Assembly: GCF_000016345.1 (NCBI RefSeq)
Contig: NC_009379.1
Span: 1,178,001-1,242,000, forward strand
Reading direction: 5' to 3'
Source of the DNA: Polynucleobacter asymbioticus QLW-P1DMWA-1
Lineage (GTDB): Bacteria; Pseudomonadota; Gammaproteobacteria; Burkholderiales; Burkholderiaceae
DNA: 64,000 nucleotides
This document shows positions 17,958 through 26,570 of this stretch, in pieces. Position 1 is the stretch's first letter; each line of letters begins with the position of its first letter. The position numbers and the translations under genes were made by a program. Under the pieces are notes generated by a model. The model saw only the letters and a program-made list of their open reading frames with translations, made no database searches and was not told the origin of the DNA.

Positions 17958-18745
17958 GATAATTTTGCAACGGGAACAAGGCCCATTTCTTTAATAATGG
18001 TCTGCCCTTGACTGGGATCCAAGCAGTAGGCTACAAAATTGCTCACCTCTTTACTTGGGCTTGAGGTAGTCAGAAGTTGTAACTTACTTCTGATTGGGTA
18101 TTTTTCCTGTTGGATATTTTGAATGCTTGGAGCAAGCCCATTAACAGTTAATGGCTTTACTTTCGCTTTATCCAAAAATGTATTGCCTACATAACTTATA
18201 GCATGCGGATCAGACATAATGGCGCTATTTAATTCCGCCAAGTGATTAACTACTTTTGCCTTTAAGGTGATGTAATCTTTACCCGCCACCTCGCGCTTCC
18301 ATGTTTCATAGGTACCCAATTGCGGATCATGACTAATGACATTAATTGGGCCAGAAAATTTACCCAATGCATTCCAATTGGTGATTTTTCCTGTGAATAT
18401 GTCATGCAATTGATCTAGTGTTAAATCATTAGTTGGATTAGCTAGATTCACAATTGGAGAGATACCGTCAATCGCAATCGTCACATTTTGAATCGACAGA
18501 TGATTTCTAGTTGCCCAAACTTCAATACTCGCCGGCATCTGACCGGCTGCCATACCAATATCTGAGGTGCCATCTAAAACAGACTTGTAGCCCATTGCGG
18601 TTCCGCCACCCACTAAAGGTAAGCGAATATCTGGGTATGTATCCATATAGGCAGAGCCAATGCGCTGTATTACCTTTAAGACAGTGCTGGAGCCTCTAAG
18701 CTGTATGAACTGAAGCGCATCCATCTCTGCTGAATTTGTCGGCAT
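17954..18745 (-). CDS. PstS-like binding protein without a signal peptide
   Basis: The 263-residue protein shows the same fold as its neighbour: LRGSSTVLKVIQRIGSAYM, VGGGTAMGYKSVLDGTSDIG, IFTGKITNWNALGKFSG and GTYETWKREVAG. The open frame starts MPTNSAEMDALQF and has no signal peptide or membrane helix, which is abnormal for this family. Upstream in the same frame there is only ACT and then the TAA of the DUF4239 gene, so no longer start exists. One stop codon therefore separates it from a membrane protein in the same reading frame. A weak GGGTG lies about 10 bases before the ATG. Confidence 0.8.
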   Translation of the reverse strand: MPTNSAEMDALQFIQLRGSSTVLKVIQRIGSAYMDTYPDIRLPLVGGGTAMGYKSVLDGTSDIGMAAGQMPASIEVWATRNHLSIQNVTIAIDGISPIVNLANPTNDLTLDQLHDIFTGKITNWNALGKFSGPINVISHDPQLGTYETWKREVAGKDYITLKAKVVNHLAELNSAIMSDPHAISYVGNTFLDKAKVKPLTVNGLAPSIQNIQQEKYPIRSKLQLLTTSSPSKEVSNFVAYCLDPSQGQTIIKEMGLVPVAKLS

Positions 18746-18748
18746 AGT

Positions 18749-19522
18749 TTAAGCACCCAAAGACGGCAAGATAGAAACTATTGCTTCTGGGTTTACTTGA
18801 CTTTCACCCACAAATAAACCCTCCAAGGCAATGACTAGCGTGAGCAATAAGGCAACCCCTATCGTTACGCCACCGACATAAGCTACCATTTTCGGAAGTG
18901 GGTTTTGTAACCAACCGAAGACGATCAGTAGCAAGACAGAAACGGTCAGTGCCTGCCATAGATAAGATGGCAATTTAAGTTTTACCGCTGATAGGCGCGC
19001 CTCCCTCACGTCTGAGAGTTGATTTAAGGTCGTTACTATTTCAGCCCTCGCCATTTGCTGCACGGGATTCCGGGGATCCAATAAACGAATTCCCTGCGTA
19101 AGATCAATCAAGGTATTTGATGCCTCTTCACTTCTTTTGCCTTTGGCCATGAGTGGCCACTCATCGTCAACGATGGCAGTTGCATAATCTTTTAAATCAC
19201 CCTGTAACTCTTGAGCTTGTGGACCCCCAAATGCTGCCAATGAGCGATTGAGTTTAAACATCAAAGCAGCTTCTCTAGATACTAAATCTTCGACATTACG
19301 ATGGTCGCCTTGAACACGAACTAAAGAAAAGGCAATTAATAAAAGCGTAATAGAAGTGAACAGCTTGAACCCTTCTTCTGCCCCTTTTGCCAAATGCTCG
19401 TCTGGGTTGAGATCATATTTCCAGCGAATATAAAAAGGAATTCCAGTGGAAAGGATAAGTCCAACACACATAATGCATAACCCAATGACAACATTGGGCA
19501 GCGAGTGGAGGTATTCAATCAT
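18749..19522 (-). CDS. DUF4239-type membrane protein
   Basis: The 257-residue protein has four predicted membrane helices: about 10-30, 50-68, 187-205 and 211-233. Between helices 2 and 3 lies a soluble region of about 115 residues with FSLVRVQGDHRNVEDLVSREA, the region that identifies DUF4239 (bestrophin-like architecture). The positively charged IRWK after helix 1 suggests an N-out, C-out topology. Function is unknown. It lies 51 bp after the giant exoprotein gene, and only a TAA plus one codon precedes the ATG of the next gene in the same frame. It may be an ion channel or a signalling partner of the three binding proteins; this is inference. Confidence 0.75.
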   Translation of the reverse strand: MIEYLHSLPNVVIGLCIMCVGLILSTGIPFYIRWKYDLNPDEHLAKGAEEGFKLFTSITLLLIAFSLVRVQGDHRNVEDLVSREAALMFKLNRSLAAFGGPQAQELQGDLKDYATAIVDDEWPLMAKGKRSEEASNTLIDLTQGIRLLDPRNPVQQMARAEIVTTLNQLSDVREARLSAVKLKLPSYLWQALTVSVLLLIVFGWLQNPLPKMVAYVGGVTIGVALLLTLVIALEGLFVGESQVNPEAIVSILPSLGA

Positions 19523-19573
19523 GCTTATAAATTCCTTGGATTTTCTAATTAATAAGAGTTAAATTTCAATTCA

Positions 19574-22500
19574 CTAATGGACTATAAATAAATTCAGTGT
19601 CGACATTAAATTAACCGACTCAAGACTCTCATGGTAATTTTCCGTATTCCGTGAACGTCCCGCATTAGCAACCCCTGAATTACGTATCGATGGTACATCA
19701 TCATAAGACTGGGTTAAGCTATCGCCGCCCCGCAATATTGTTGGGGTGGCTGCCTCAGCAGGAGCCCCTGGTAAAGGGGGTAAGCCAGTTGAGGAGAATT
19801 GATGTTGTGACATCGCGGCCGCTGCCATTGCAGCTGAAGCTGACGCTGAACCATTATTAAGCGCATTTACTCGGTTGCTGTATTTTCCCTCTCTAGGAGG
19901 GTTAGCCTTATTTGAAGCCAATGACTTATTGGCGCCATCTTTTCCAGCAGCCTTTTCAGCAGCCCGGAAACCATTAGCATATTTACCAGCATATTTAGGA
20001 GGGGTTTCCCCATTCACTCCAGGTTCTGCTTTTTTAGAACCAGGTTTATCAGATCCACCCTTACCCTCTTTGGCTTCTTTTGATTCCGCCAATCTTCGAG
20101 CGTCATATTTTCCAATACGCTCTCCTTTTGAGTTCGTGCCATTTGGTTTACCTTCTGACGGCTTATTACTCGATGCATCCGTATTGGTAGATGAACTAGG
20201 AGTATTTGATGGATTTGCGCCTGAGGGAGCTGCAGGTGGTGGTGCAGAAGCAGTTGGTGGCGGAGCTGCTGGTGCAGGTGCCAAGGCAATTCCACCATCA
20301 GGCGCTGCAACCATTGCAGCAGCGACAGGTGGAGGAGCAACTTCTCGTCCCCCGGACCCAGCTTCAGCAGCAGGTGGTGGCGGGGCTATGGACACCATCG
20401 CAGCTGCTGCCGGTGGGGGTGGAGGAGGCGCAATACTAAAAACCATTGGAGGAGGTGGAGGCGGCGGTGGCGGAGTAATCGCATTAACCACTGGCTGTGG
20501 AGTATTCACTAAAACACCGCTAATAAATCCGATAGAATAATTTTGACTAGTCAAACCGCCGGGTTGGATTACATAAGCCCCCGCATTACTTGCGCCTTGA
20601 GCTGATCCAGAATACGTTAATACCCCTGAGAGTACTGAGGGTGACTCCCCATTCAGGAGACCGGTATAGGTCACACCATTACCGCCATAAAAAGCAGTCC
20701 CTGCCACTCTTGCTAAGTCATTCGCTTTGATAACTAACGGCGCAGGAGTGATCACTAAATTCGCATTTCTAATCACTGGACTGTTGTAGTTAGATAGCAC
20801 TGAACCGCTAACTGCTAAATTAGAGGTATAGATTCCAGCATCAACTCCAGAAGCAATACCTGAGATAGTCATCAAGCCTTGATCAGAGCCCAAAGCATTT
20901 GTTACATAGGTACCGTTATAAGTAGAGCCGTTGTAAACGTTCCCCGTGAGATTGGGTATTGCAGCAATGGTGAGGCTAGCCTTGGCAACAGTATTGCTAG
21001 CAGTTGCATAAGAGAAAAGGTAGTTATTGGCATTACCAATTGATAAAACAGCGGCGCTCGGAGTGCTAAAGAAAATACCAGCCTGAGCGATACCAGAAAA
21101 TGAAGTACCACCAACTGATGAAGCTGTTTGATTGATTGCACCAATCGTATCGCTACCCACCAATGCTGAGCTCAGTGTATAACCCGCATTAGCCATCAAG
21201 GTGGCGTAATTTGTTACACCATCGTAAATGGTACGACTTGCAATATCGGTAATCGTAATTGGTTTTGGTGAGATCACTAAATTCGCATTAGTAATTACCG
21301 GCGTGTTGTAGTTAGAGAGGACAGCGCCATTAACAGCTAAGTTAGAGGTATAAGTTCCAGCATTAACTCCAGTAGCAACGCCTGAGATGGTCATCAATCC
21401 CTGGTCAGATCCCAAGGCATTGGTTATGTAACTACCGTTGTATGCGTTGCCGTTATACACATTTCCAGAGGGGCTAGGATTAGCAGTAATGGCGAGGTTA
21501 GCTCTATTAATATTGACGGTGTTTGTTCCGCCTGAATTTGTAGCGCCCGATACTGTCCCGCTGTATAAACCGCCAGCCAACACCCCAGAATTCCCTACCT
21601 CACTTCCAGCATACATCGCATAGTTGCTAGCTAGAAAACCGCCTGCCCCAATCAATCCACTGGTAGTTACAAAATTTCCAGGGCCTACATTAGAAGAGTT
21701 CGCCTGAAGACTCGTAATGGTCTGCCCTGCCATTAAACCAGTTGCTGCAATAACGCTATTGCTGGGAGTAAATACACTACCGCTCGTGTATGTTGCAGTA
21801 ACTTTAATACCCAATGGTGCTGGAGTAATAGTCCAATTGTTTAGATTACCTGCAATCAGACTATAAGACAAACTAGAGATAGAAAGTCCAGATGAGTAAC
21901 TTAAAGGATAGGATCCAACTGAAGAAGTTGAGTCGGGCATGACTCCACTCCAACTAGCCGTACCAGAAACAAGGCTAGAAATTGCGCTTGAAGCTAATGT
22001 TGTCCCTGCGGCGCTAGTATAAATTCCGTAAGTCAGATTTGGTACGCTACCGTAAACGCTGGAACCCGGATTTAAAAGTACATAGTAAGAGGAACAAACA
22101 GAGCAAGAATAAGTGCCGCCATAGACAGCAGTTAACCCACTTGAGGGGCCGACTAAATCAGCATTAACGGAAATATTGCCAGATGAAATCAAATTGATAG
22201 CTTCATCAGATACCCAATGGATTGGCGCATTAATATTGATATTTCCGGCATGAACTGAGAGATTTCCAAAGGGGCCGGTGTCTTGGTTAATATTCACCGT
22301 ATTGGTGGAGTCGGATGCACCAATAGTAAGACTAGTAATTTTCTTAATCATTAGCTTATCAGCTACGCCAATGAAACTATTTGCATCTGCAGTAAATGTA
22401 GCTATTCCACCCGAGAGAGCATTGCTTCCAGACCATGTAAATGGGGTTGTGGCCCAGCCGTCAGTTGTGTAGGGTGCAATTGTTAGACCGCCGGTGGTAT

Positions 22501-25500
22501 CAACAGTCAATACCCCGTTCCAAGAGACCCCGCCTGCATTCCTAGCATCCACATTAATTGCAATATTAGAAGAAGAGTTAGTAATTGGCGTGTATGTATT
22601 GTCACCTATGGCGAAAGAAGCACAAGGATTCGCAGTGCCTGAACAAGCCCCGAGAAACGATGAGGTCGATTGAGTTACAAGGGCGGTTGAATTGATTTGA
22701 ATTGGGCCATTGTTCGCAAGAATGGCAATATCGCTTAAATACACCCCAATACCACTTGGCGTATTGATTCCAGTAAGTGAAACACCACCTCCAAATCCTG
22801 TTGCCTGAATTAAAACACCTGGCGTAGCGGAGCCAGCAAGATGGATCGCCCAGAAGCCTTTATAGCCCGAACCGCCATCTGTCGTCCCGTTGATCTGAAT
22901 TGCTGTGGGTGACGATGACGCGGAAGTAATCACAATATTTGAATAAGCAGAGCCATAGCCCAACTCAATACCATGGCCATTATGTGCAGTTCCCGTTAGC
23001 GAAATTGTGCCCATTCCTGAATCAATCAACAGAGAAGATTGGCTACTAAAGCCCGGCAGATTAGTATTAGTTGTTTGTCCAGCAATCACTATATTGCCGC
23101 CATCAGACTTGATGATGATGGGAATGCCGTTACCAGCATAAGACCCCAATAGAACTCCAGAATTTACACTGCCAGTAAATGCATACCCAGTTGGATAGTT
23201 GTTTCCATTAGATGTAGTACCTATAGAAGGTAAGCCACCTGCAAGATAAATGGCGCCCCCGACAGTCATAAGTTTTGTACCTGAATCAAGGTAAATAAAA
23301 TTGGCATTTGTTGCGGTAGTACTAGTTACATTTCCAGTGTTAGACCAAAAAATGACATCGCCACCATTGGTCAAATAGGTATTTGCACCAGCAGTAGAGA
23401 TATAACCACTTGCCTTTAGAACAATGGAGGATCCTGCACCGGTTAACTGAATACCTGCATTTAATTGAATATTTCCAGAGCTAGCAAGAAGGGTTAATGA
23501 GCGAACTCCGCTAATCGCACCGTTAACAGTAATATTGCCTGACGCTGTAGTAATGATGACATCCGCAGTAGCCAGGGCAGAAGTAATCAGGGCGGTATAC
23601 ACCACGCTACTAGCCCCTGCCGTATAGGTGTATGAAGAGCCACTTACATATGCAAAGGGTGTCCCACCTAAAACTGGTAGCGCCTCTATTGAAATATCAT
23701 TCGGATCCAACAACCACATCCCCCCTCTACCAGCATTAATAGTTGCCAGCAGGTTTAGAGTGTGACCCGAGGTTTCAATAAAACCACCGTGTTGGTTGGT
23801 GGGATTGGGGTCTAACTGGGCTGCATTGATAGCGGTCTTTTCATCAATGGTGGTCGCCATAGAAAAAGGCAATGAACCGTTACTAGCGTCATTGCCTATT
23901 AATATTGTGCCACCTTGGGAGTACCCGTTTGCGCTGATATTGCTGTTAGCAATTTGGGTAATGTTAGTAGCCGATAGGCTAATGCTACCGCCACGACCAG
24001 TCGAGCCGTTGGTTTGGATGAGGGAGTTAGCAAAGGAGATGTCACCACTTTGGGTAGTGATCGTGATGGCGCCACCATCGGTAGTGCCGTTTGCTTGTAA
24101 TGCCGATTGGTCAAAGTATTGATCGTTTGCTGCGGTTAAGGACAGTGTTCCTCCCCTACCGTTTCCACCATTGGCTTGCACTGTAGCGCTACTCCAGAGG
24201 GAGTCATTGGCAGCAACCGTAATTTGGCCACCTTCATCACCATTGGCTTCTAACACTGCATTTGGATATAGCTTGATAGTGTTGGCGGTGAGCGTAATGC
24301 TGCCAGCTACTTTGCCTATGGCATTAGCTGATAGTCTGCCTGACACATAAATGGCTTGGGCTAATAAGGCGATGGCATTACCTAAAGATCCTGGGTTTGC
24401 GCCTAGGAGGTAATTACTGGTTTGGATGCTGCCAGCGCTATAGATTGTTTGAGCTTGGACGGTTACTTTGGAGGCATTAATGGAGCTACCTACGTTCAGA
24501 TAGGCAATCGAAGAGCTGATGATCACATCAAGATTCTGACCACTGATATTGGCATTGAGATTAAAGATGCCTTCTGATGAGAGAGTGAGCGTGGTGTAGT
24601 TGGTGCCCAATTTGAGGATATCGGCGCCACTAGCAATAGTCAGACTGCTGTTGGCGCCACTGACATTAGTTTGAGTACAACTTCCAATGGGGCAAGCAGT
24701 GGTGCTGTTGGTAACTGCAATGGTCACATTGGTGTTTGCTAAGGCGTTGGCGATTACATTGGCAGCATCACTGTTGATGATCAGGTCAATCGGATCTAAG
24801 AGCCAAGTGCCGGCTTTGCCAGTTGGGTTGTTTGCGCTGGTATTGATGCTTGCCGTTGGGGCTAGAACAACTTGGCCTTGGGAGCTGGTTTCGATAAAGC
24901 CGCCGTTACCTAAGATTGCCCCGCCCATGGATTTAAGGATGCCAGCCACTGTGGTTTGTACCTTGGACCAGATCGCAATCGATCCGCCGTTACCTGTTTG
25001 GGTAGCTGAAGTATCAATTGTGGCGCTCTCTTGCACAGCAACCGTATTGGCTAGCTGATTCGTTTGGGCTGCTTGGTTGGCATTGGCCTTGATTGCCACT
25101 GGAGTTGGGGTGTTGACTTGGGCACCACCAGATACTTGGGTGCTAGCTAAACCAATATTGACTTGGCCCCCACCGGCTGCGCCAGTGGCTGTGGTCTTGG
25201 AGTTCTTAGTAAGCGTAATCTCACTAGCAACCAGATTGACTTGACCACCCTCTTTGGTTTGGCTATTTGCGCTCACTTGCCCAGATTGGGTGATGTTTTT
25301 AGCTACCAACTCAATCACCCCGCCGTTGCTCTCTAAGCTATTGGCAGCAATGCGGCCTGTGTTCTTAATGACTCCTGCCATCAGTTGATTGGCTGCTCCA
25401 GTAGCCAAAACCACTAAACCACCGGGGGCTTCGATAATGCGTTTATTGGTGATCAGGCCGTTATAGACACTCTCATCGACTTTGATGGCTACTAAAGTTT

Positions 25501-26227
25501 GGCCTTGGATATGCAGAGTGATTTGAGAGCCAGAGCCAATAGCAACCGTGCCGCCTTTTTGGGCTAAGAGATAACCTTGGTTACGCACTTCTGGGGCTAA
25601 TAGAGCAATAAAGCCACCTTCACCATTGTCATTATTGGTTTGGATCTTGCCTTTATTGATGATCTTGCCGGCATTTGAACCTACTCCAATGCCATCATCT
25701 TTGTAAGTACTCTTACCATCCATGAACTCTTGATCGGCGATGTTCAGAGTAGAGGCAGTGACTGCTGCTGCATTAACCTGCGCACCCTTACCAAAGACCA
25801 CCCCGTTTTCATTAACGAGTACGACTTGGCCATTAGCGTGGATGGCGCCATTAATGACTGAAGCATTACCACCCGTCACGCGATTGAGAGTGACTGCAGA
25901 AGAGTTCGGTTGATTAAAGTTCACCGTGGCGTTTTTACCAACGTTAAAACTATCCCAGTTCACTACTGCTCTTTGTGAGGTTTGGTTGATATTCATCACA
26001 GCAGTATTCGCTGTGGATGAAGAACTAATTGTGGCGCTGCCAGCGACTACCTGACCGCCGGTGGGGAGGGTTTTTGCTGTGGGTGCTGGCACGGGAGCGG
26101 CTGCGTGAGAGAGTCCTGCATACGCTATCAGAAAAAGAGAATGTGTCAGTACGCTCTTCGTCCGCTTCAACAAAGAATTGGTAACGCAAGAAAGAGAAAA
26201 GGAAGATTGCCTTCCGATGCTATTCAC
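19574..26227 (-). CDS. Giant haemagglutinin/MBG-repeat exoprotein (TpsA-like)
   Basis: A surface or secreted adhesin of over 2200 residues. After a long signal region ending LIAYAGLSHAAA comes the two-partner-secretion haemagglutination domain: LPTGGQVVAGSATI, QRAVVNWDSFNVG, VTLNRVTGG and a GAIHANGQVVLVNENGVVFG stretch. Long beta-helix repeats follow, then MBG-type repeats (about 1550-1950), a proline-rich segment and a charged GK/KYAN-rich tail. No ATG precedes the domain in frame. The frame opens at TTG 26314, inside the hairpin region behind tRNA-Leu, so I prefer GTG 26227; TTG 26170 is possible. No TpsB pore is nearby. It appears to head a six-gene operon. Confidence 0.88.
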   Translation of the reverse strand: MNSIGRQSSFSLSCVTNSLLKRTKSVLTHSLFLIAYAGLSHAAAPVPAPTAKTLPTGGQVVAGSATISSSSTANTAVMNINQTSQRAVVNWDSFNVGKNATVNFNQPNSSAVTLNRVTGGNASVINGAIHANGQVVLVNENGVVFGKGAQVNAAAVTASTLNIADQEFMDGKSTYKDDGIGVGSNAGKIINKGKIQTNNDNGEGGFIALLAPEVRNQGYLLAQKGGTVAIGSGSQITLHIQGQTLVAIKVDESVYNGLITNKRIIEAPGGLVVLATGAANQLMAGVIKNTGRIAANSLESNGGVIELVAKNITQSGQVSANSQTKEGGQVNLVASEITLTKNSKTTATGAAGGGQVNIGLASTQVSGGAQVNTPTPVAIKANANQAAQTNQLANTVAVQESATIDTSATQTGNGGSIAIWSKVQTTVAGILKSMGGAILGNGGFIETSSQGQVVLAPTASINTSANNPTGKAGTWLLDPIDLIINSDAANVIANALANTNVTIAVTNSTTACPIGSCTQTNVSGANSSLTIASGADILKLGTNYTTLTLSSEGIFNLNANISGQNLDVIISSSIAYLNVGSSINASKVTVQAQTIYSAGSIQTSNYLLGANPGSLGNAIALLAQAIYVSGRLSANAIGKVAGSITLTANTIKLYPNAVLEANGDEGGQITVAANDSLWSSATVQANGGNGRGGTLSLTAANDQYFDQSALQANGTTDGGAITITTQSGDISFANSLIQTNGSTGRGGSISLSATNITQIANSNISANGYSQGGTILIGNDASNGSLPFSMATTIDEKTAINAAQLDPNPTNQHGGFIETSGHTLNLLATINAGRGGMWLLDPNDISIEALPVLGGTPFAYVSGSSYTYTAGASSVVYTALITSALATADVIITTASGNITVNGAISGVRSLTLLASSGNIQLNAGIQLTGAGSSIVLKASGYISTAGANTYLTNGGDVIFWSNTGNVTSTTATNANFIYLDSGTKLMTVGGAIYLAGGLPSIGTTSNGNNYPTGYAFTGSVNSGVLLGSYAGNGIPIIIKSDGGNIVIAGQTTNTNLPGFSSQSSLLIDSGMGTISLTGTAHNGHGIELGYGSAYSNIVITSASSSPTAIQINGTTDGGSGYKGFWAIHLAGSATPGVLIQATGFGGGVSLTGINTPSGIGVYLSDIAILANNGPIQINSTALVTQSTSSFLGACSGTANPCASFAIGDNTYTPITNSSSNIAINVDARNAGGVSWNGVLTVDTTGGLTIAPYTTDGWATTPFTWSGSNALSGGIATFTADANSFIGVADKLMIKKITSLTIGASDSTNTVNINQDTGPFGNLSVHAGNININAPIHWVSDEAINLISSGNISVNADLVGPSSGLTAVYGGTYSCSVCSSYYVLLNPGSSVYGSVPNLTYGIYTSAAGTTLASSAISSLVSGTASWSGVMPDSTSSVGSYPLSYSSGLSISSLSYSLIAGNLNNWTITPAPLGIKVTATYTSGSVFTPSNSVIAATGLMAGQTITSLQANSSNVGPGNFVTTSGLIGAGGFLASNYAMYAGSEVGNSGVLAGGLYSGTVSGATNSGGTNTVNINRANLAITANPSPSGNVYNGNAYNGSYITNALGSDQGLMTISGVATGVNAGTYTSNLAVNGAVLSNYNTPVITNANLVISPKPITITDIASRTIYDGVTNYATLMANAGYTLSSALVGSDTIGAINQTASSVGGTSFSGIAQAGIFFSTPSAAVLSIGNANNYLFSYATASNTVAKASLTIAAIPNLTGNVYNGSTYNGTYVTNALGSDQGLMTISGIASGVDAGIYTSNLAVSGSVLSNYNSPVIRNANLVITPAPLVIKANDLARVAGTAFYGGNGVTYTGLLNGESPSVLSGVLTYSGSAQGASNAGAYVIQPGGLTSQNYSIGFISGVLVNTPQPVVNAITPPPPPPPPPMVFSIAPPPPPPAAAAMVSIAPPPPAAEAGSGGREVAPPPVAAAMVAAPDGGIALAPAPAAPPPTASAPPPAAPSGANPSNTPSSSTNTDASSNKPSEGKPNGTNSKGERIGKYDARRLAESKEAKEGKGGSDKPGSKKAEPGVNGETPPKYAGKYANGFRAAEKAAGKDGANKSLASNKANPPREGKYSNRVNALNNGSASASAAMAAAAMSQHQFSSTGLPPLPGAPAEAATPTILRGGDSLTQSYDDVPSIRNSGVANAGRSRNTENYHESLESVNLMSTLNLFIVH
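20768..21470. repeat. Two diverged copies of a roughly 178-bp repeat encoding MBG-type units
   Basis: 20768-20946 and 21293-21470 encode near-identical protein units. Both read YNG..YNG.Y.TNALGSDQGLMTISG, then AGTYTSNLAV or AGIYTSNLAV, then LSNYN.PVI.NANLVI.P (minus strand). They lie inside the exoprotein about 525 bp apart and are a candidate site for repeat-number change by recombination. Confidence 0.8.
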
Positions 26228-26302
26228 CAATACTGAAATAAAAAAGTGTAAGAACCTGATTTTACTAGTTTTTTTCCAAAAAAAGGGCTCGAAAATGAGG
26301 AA

Positions 26303-26340
26303 ATAAGCCCTCAAAAAGGCTTAGGATGCGGTTTTCGCAT
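26303..26340 (-). terminator. Hairpins downstream of tRNA-Leu
   Basis: On the minus strand, ATGCG-AAAAC-CGCAT (26326-26340) and then AAGCC-TTTTTGAG-GGCTT (26305-26322) followed by ATTTCC. The stems are short (5 bp) and the T-run is imperfect, so termination is plausible but uncertain. The longest exoprotein frame begins inside it. Confidence 0.4.
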
Positions 26341-26349
26341 GGTTTTTAG

Positions 26350-26438
26350 TGGTGCCCGAGGCCGGAATCGAACCGGCACGACTTTTTTGAGTCGGCAGAT
26401 TTTAAATCTGCTGTGTCTACCGATTTCACCACTCGGGC
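26350..26438 (-). tRNA. tRNA-Leu (anticodon TAA)
   Basis: Minus-strand class II tRNA with acceptor GCCCGAG/CTCGGGC, discriminator A, anticodon loop TTTAAAA (TAA), variable arm CGACTCAAAAAAGTCG, T-loop GGTTCGATTCC and an encoded CCA. It is intact and about 130 bp upstream of the divergent acylase gene. Confidence 0.97.
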
Positions 26439-26570
26439 TTGCGCTAGCGATAAATGCCAGGCCAAATAAATCAAGACAAGCGAAATTCTAGCATGCAAGG
26501 CCAATATCTCTCTCAGAACCTCCGCCACCCCACTAAGAGCAGCCTCAAGTAAACACACTAAAATATTGGC

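Noticed and set aside
17118..18745. A phosphate (pst) transport operon
   Set aside because: Two PstS-like genes are present but pstC, pstA, pstB and phoU are absent; the neighbours are a TAXI-like protein, DUF4239 and an adhesin.
19875..20540. 221-codon plus-strand frame rich in Gly/Ala
   Set aside because: It is the reverse strand of the proline-rich tail of the giant exoprotein; the glycine runs are complements of proline codons.
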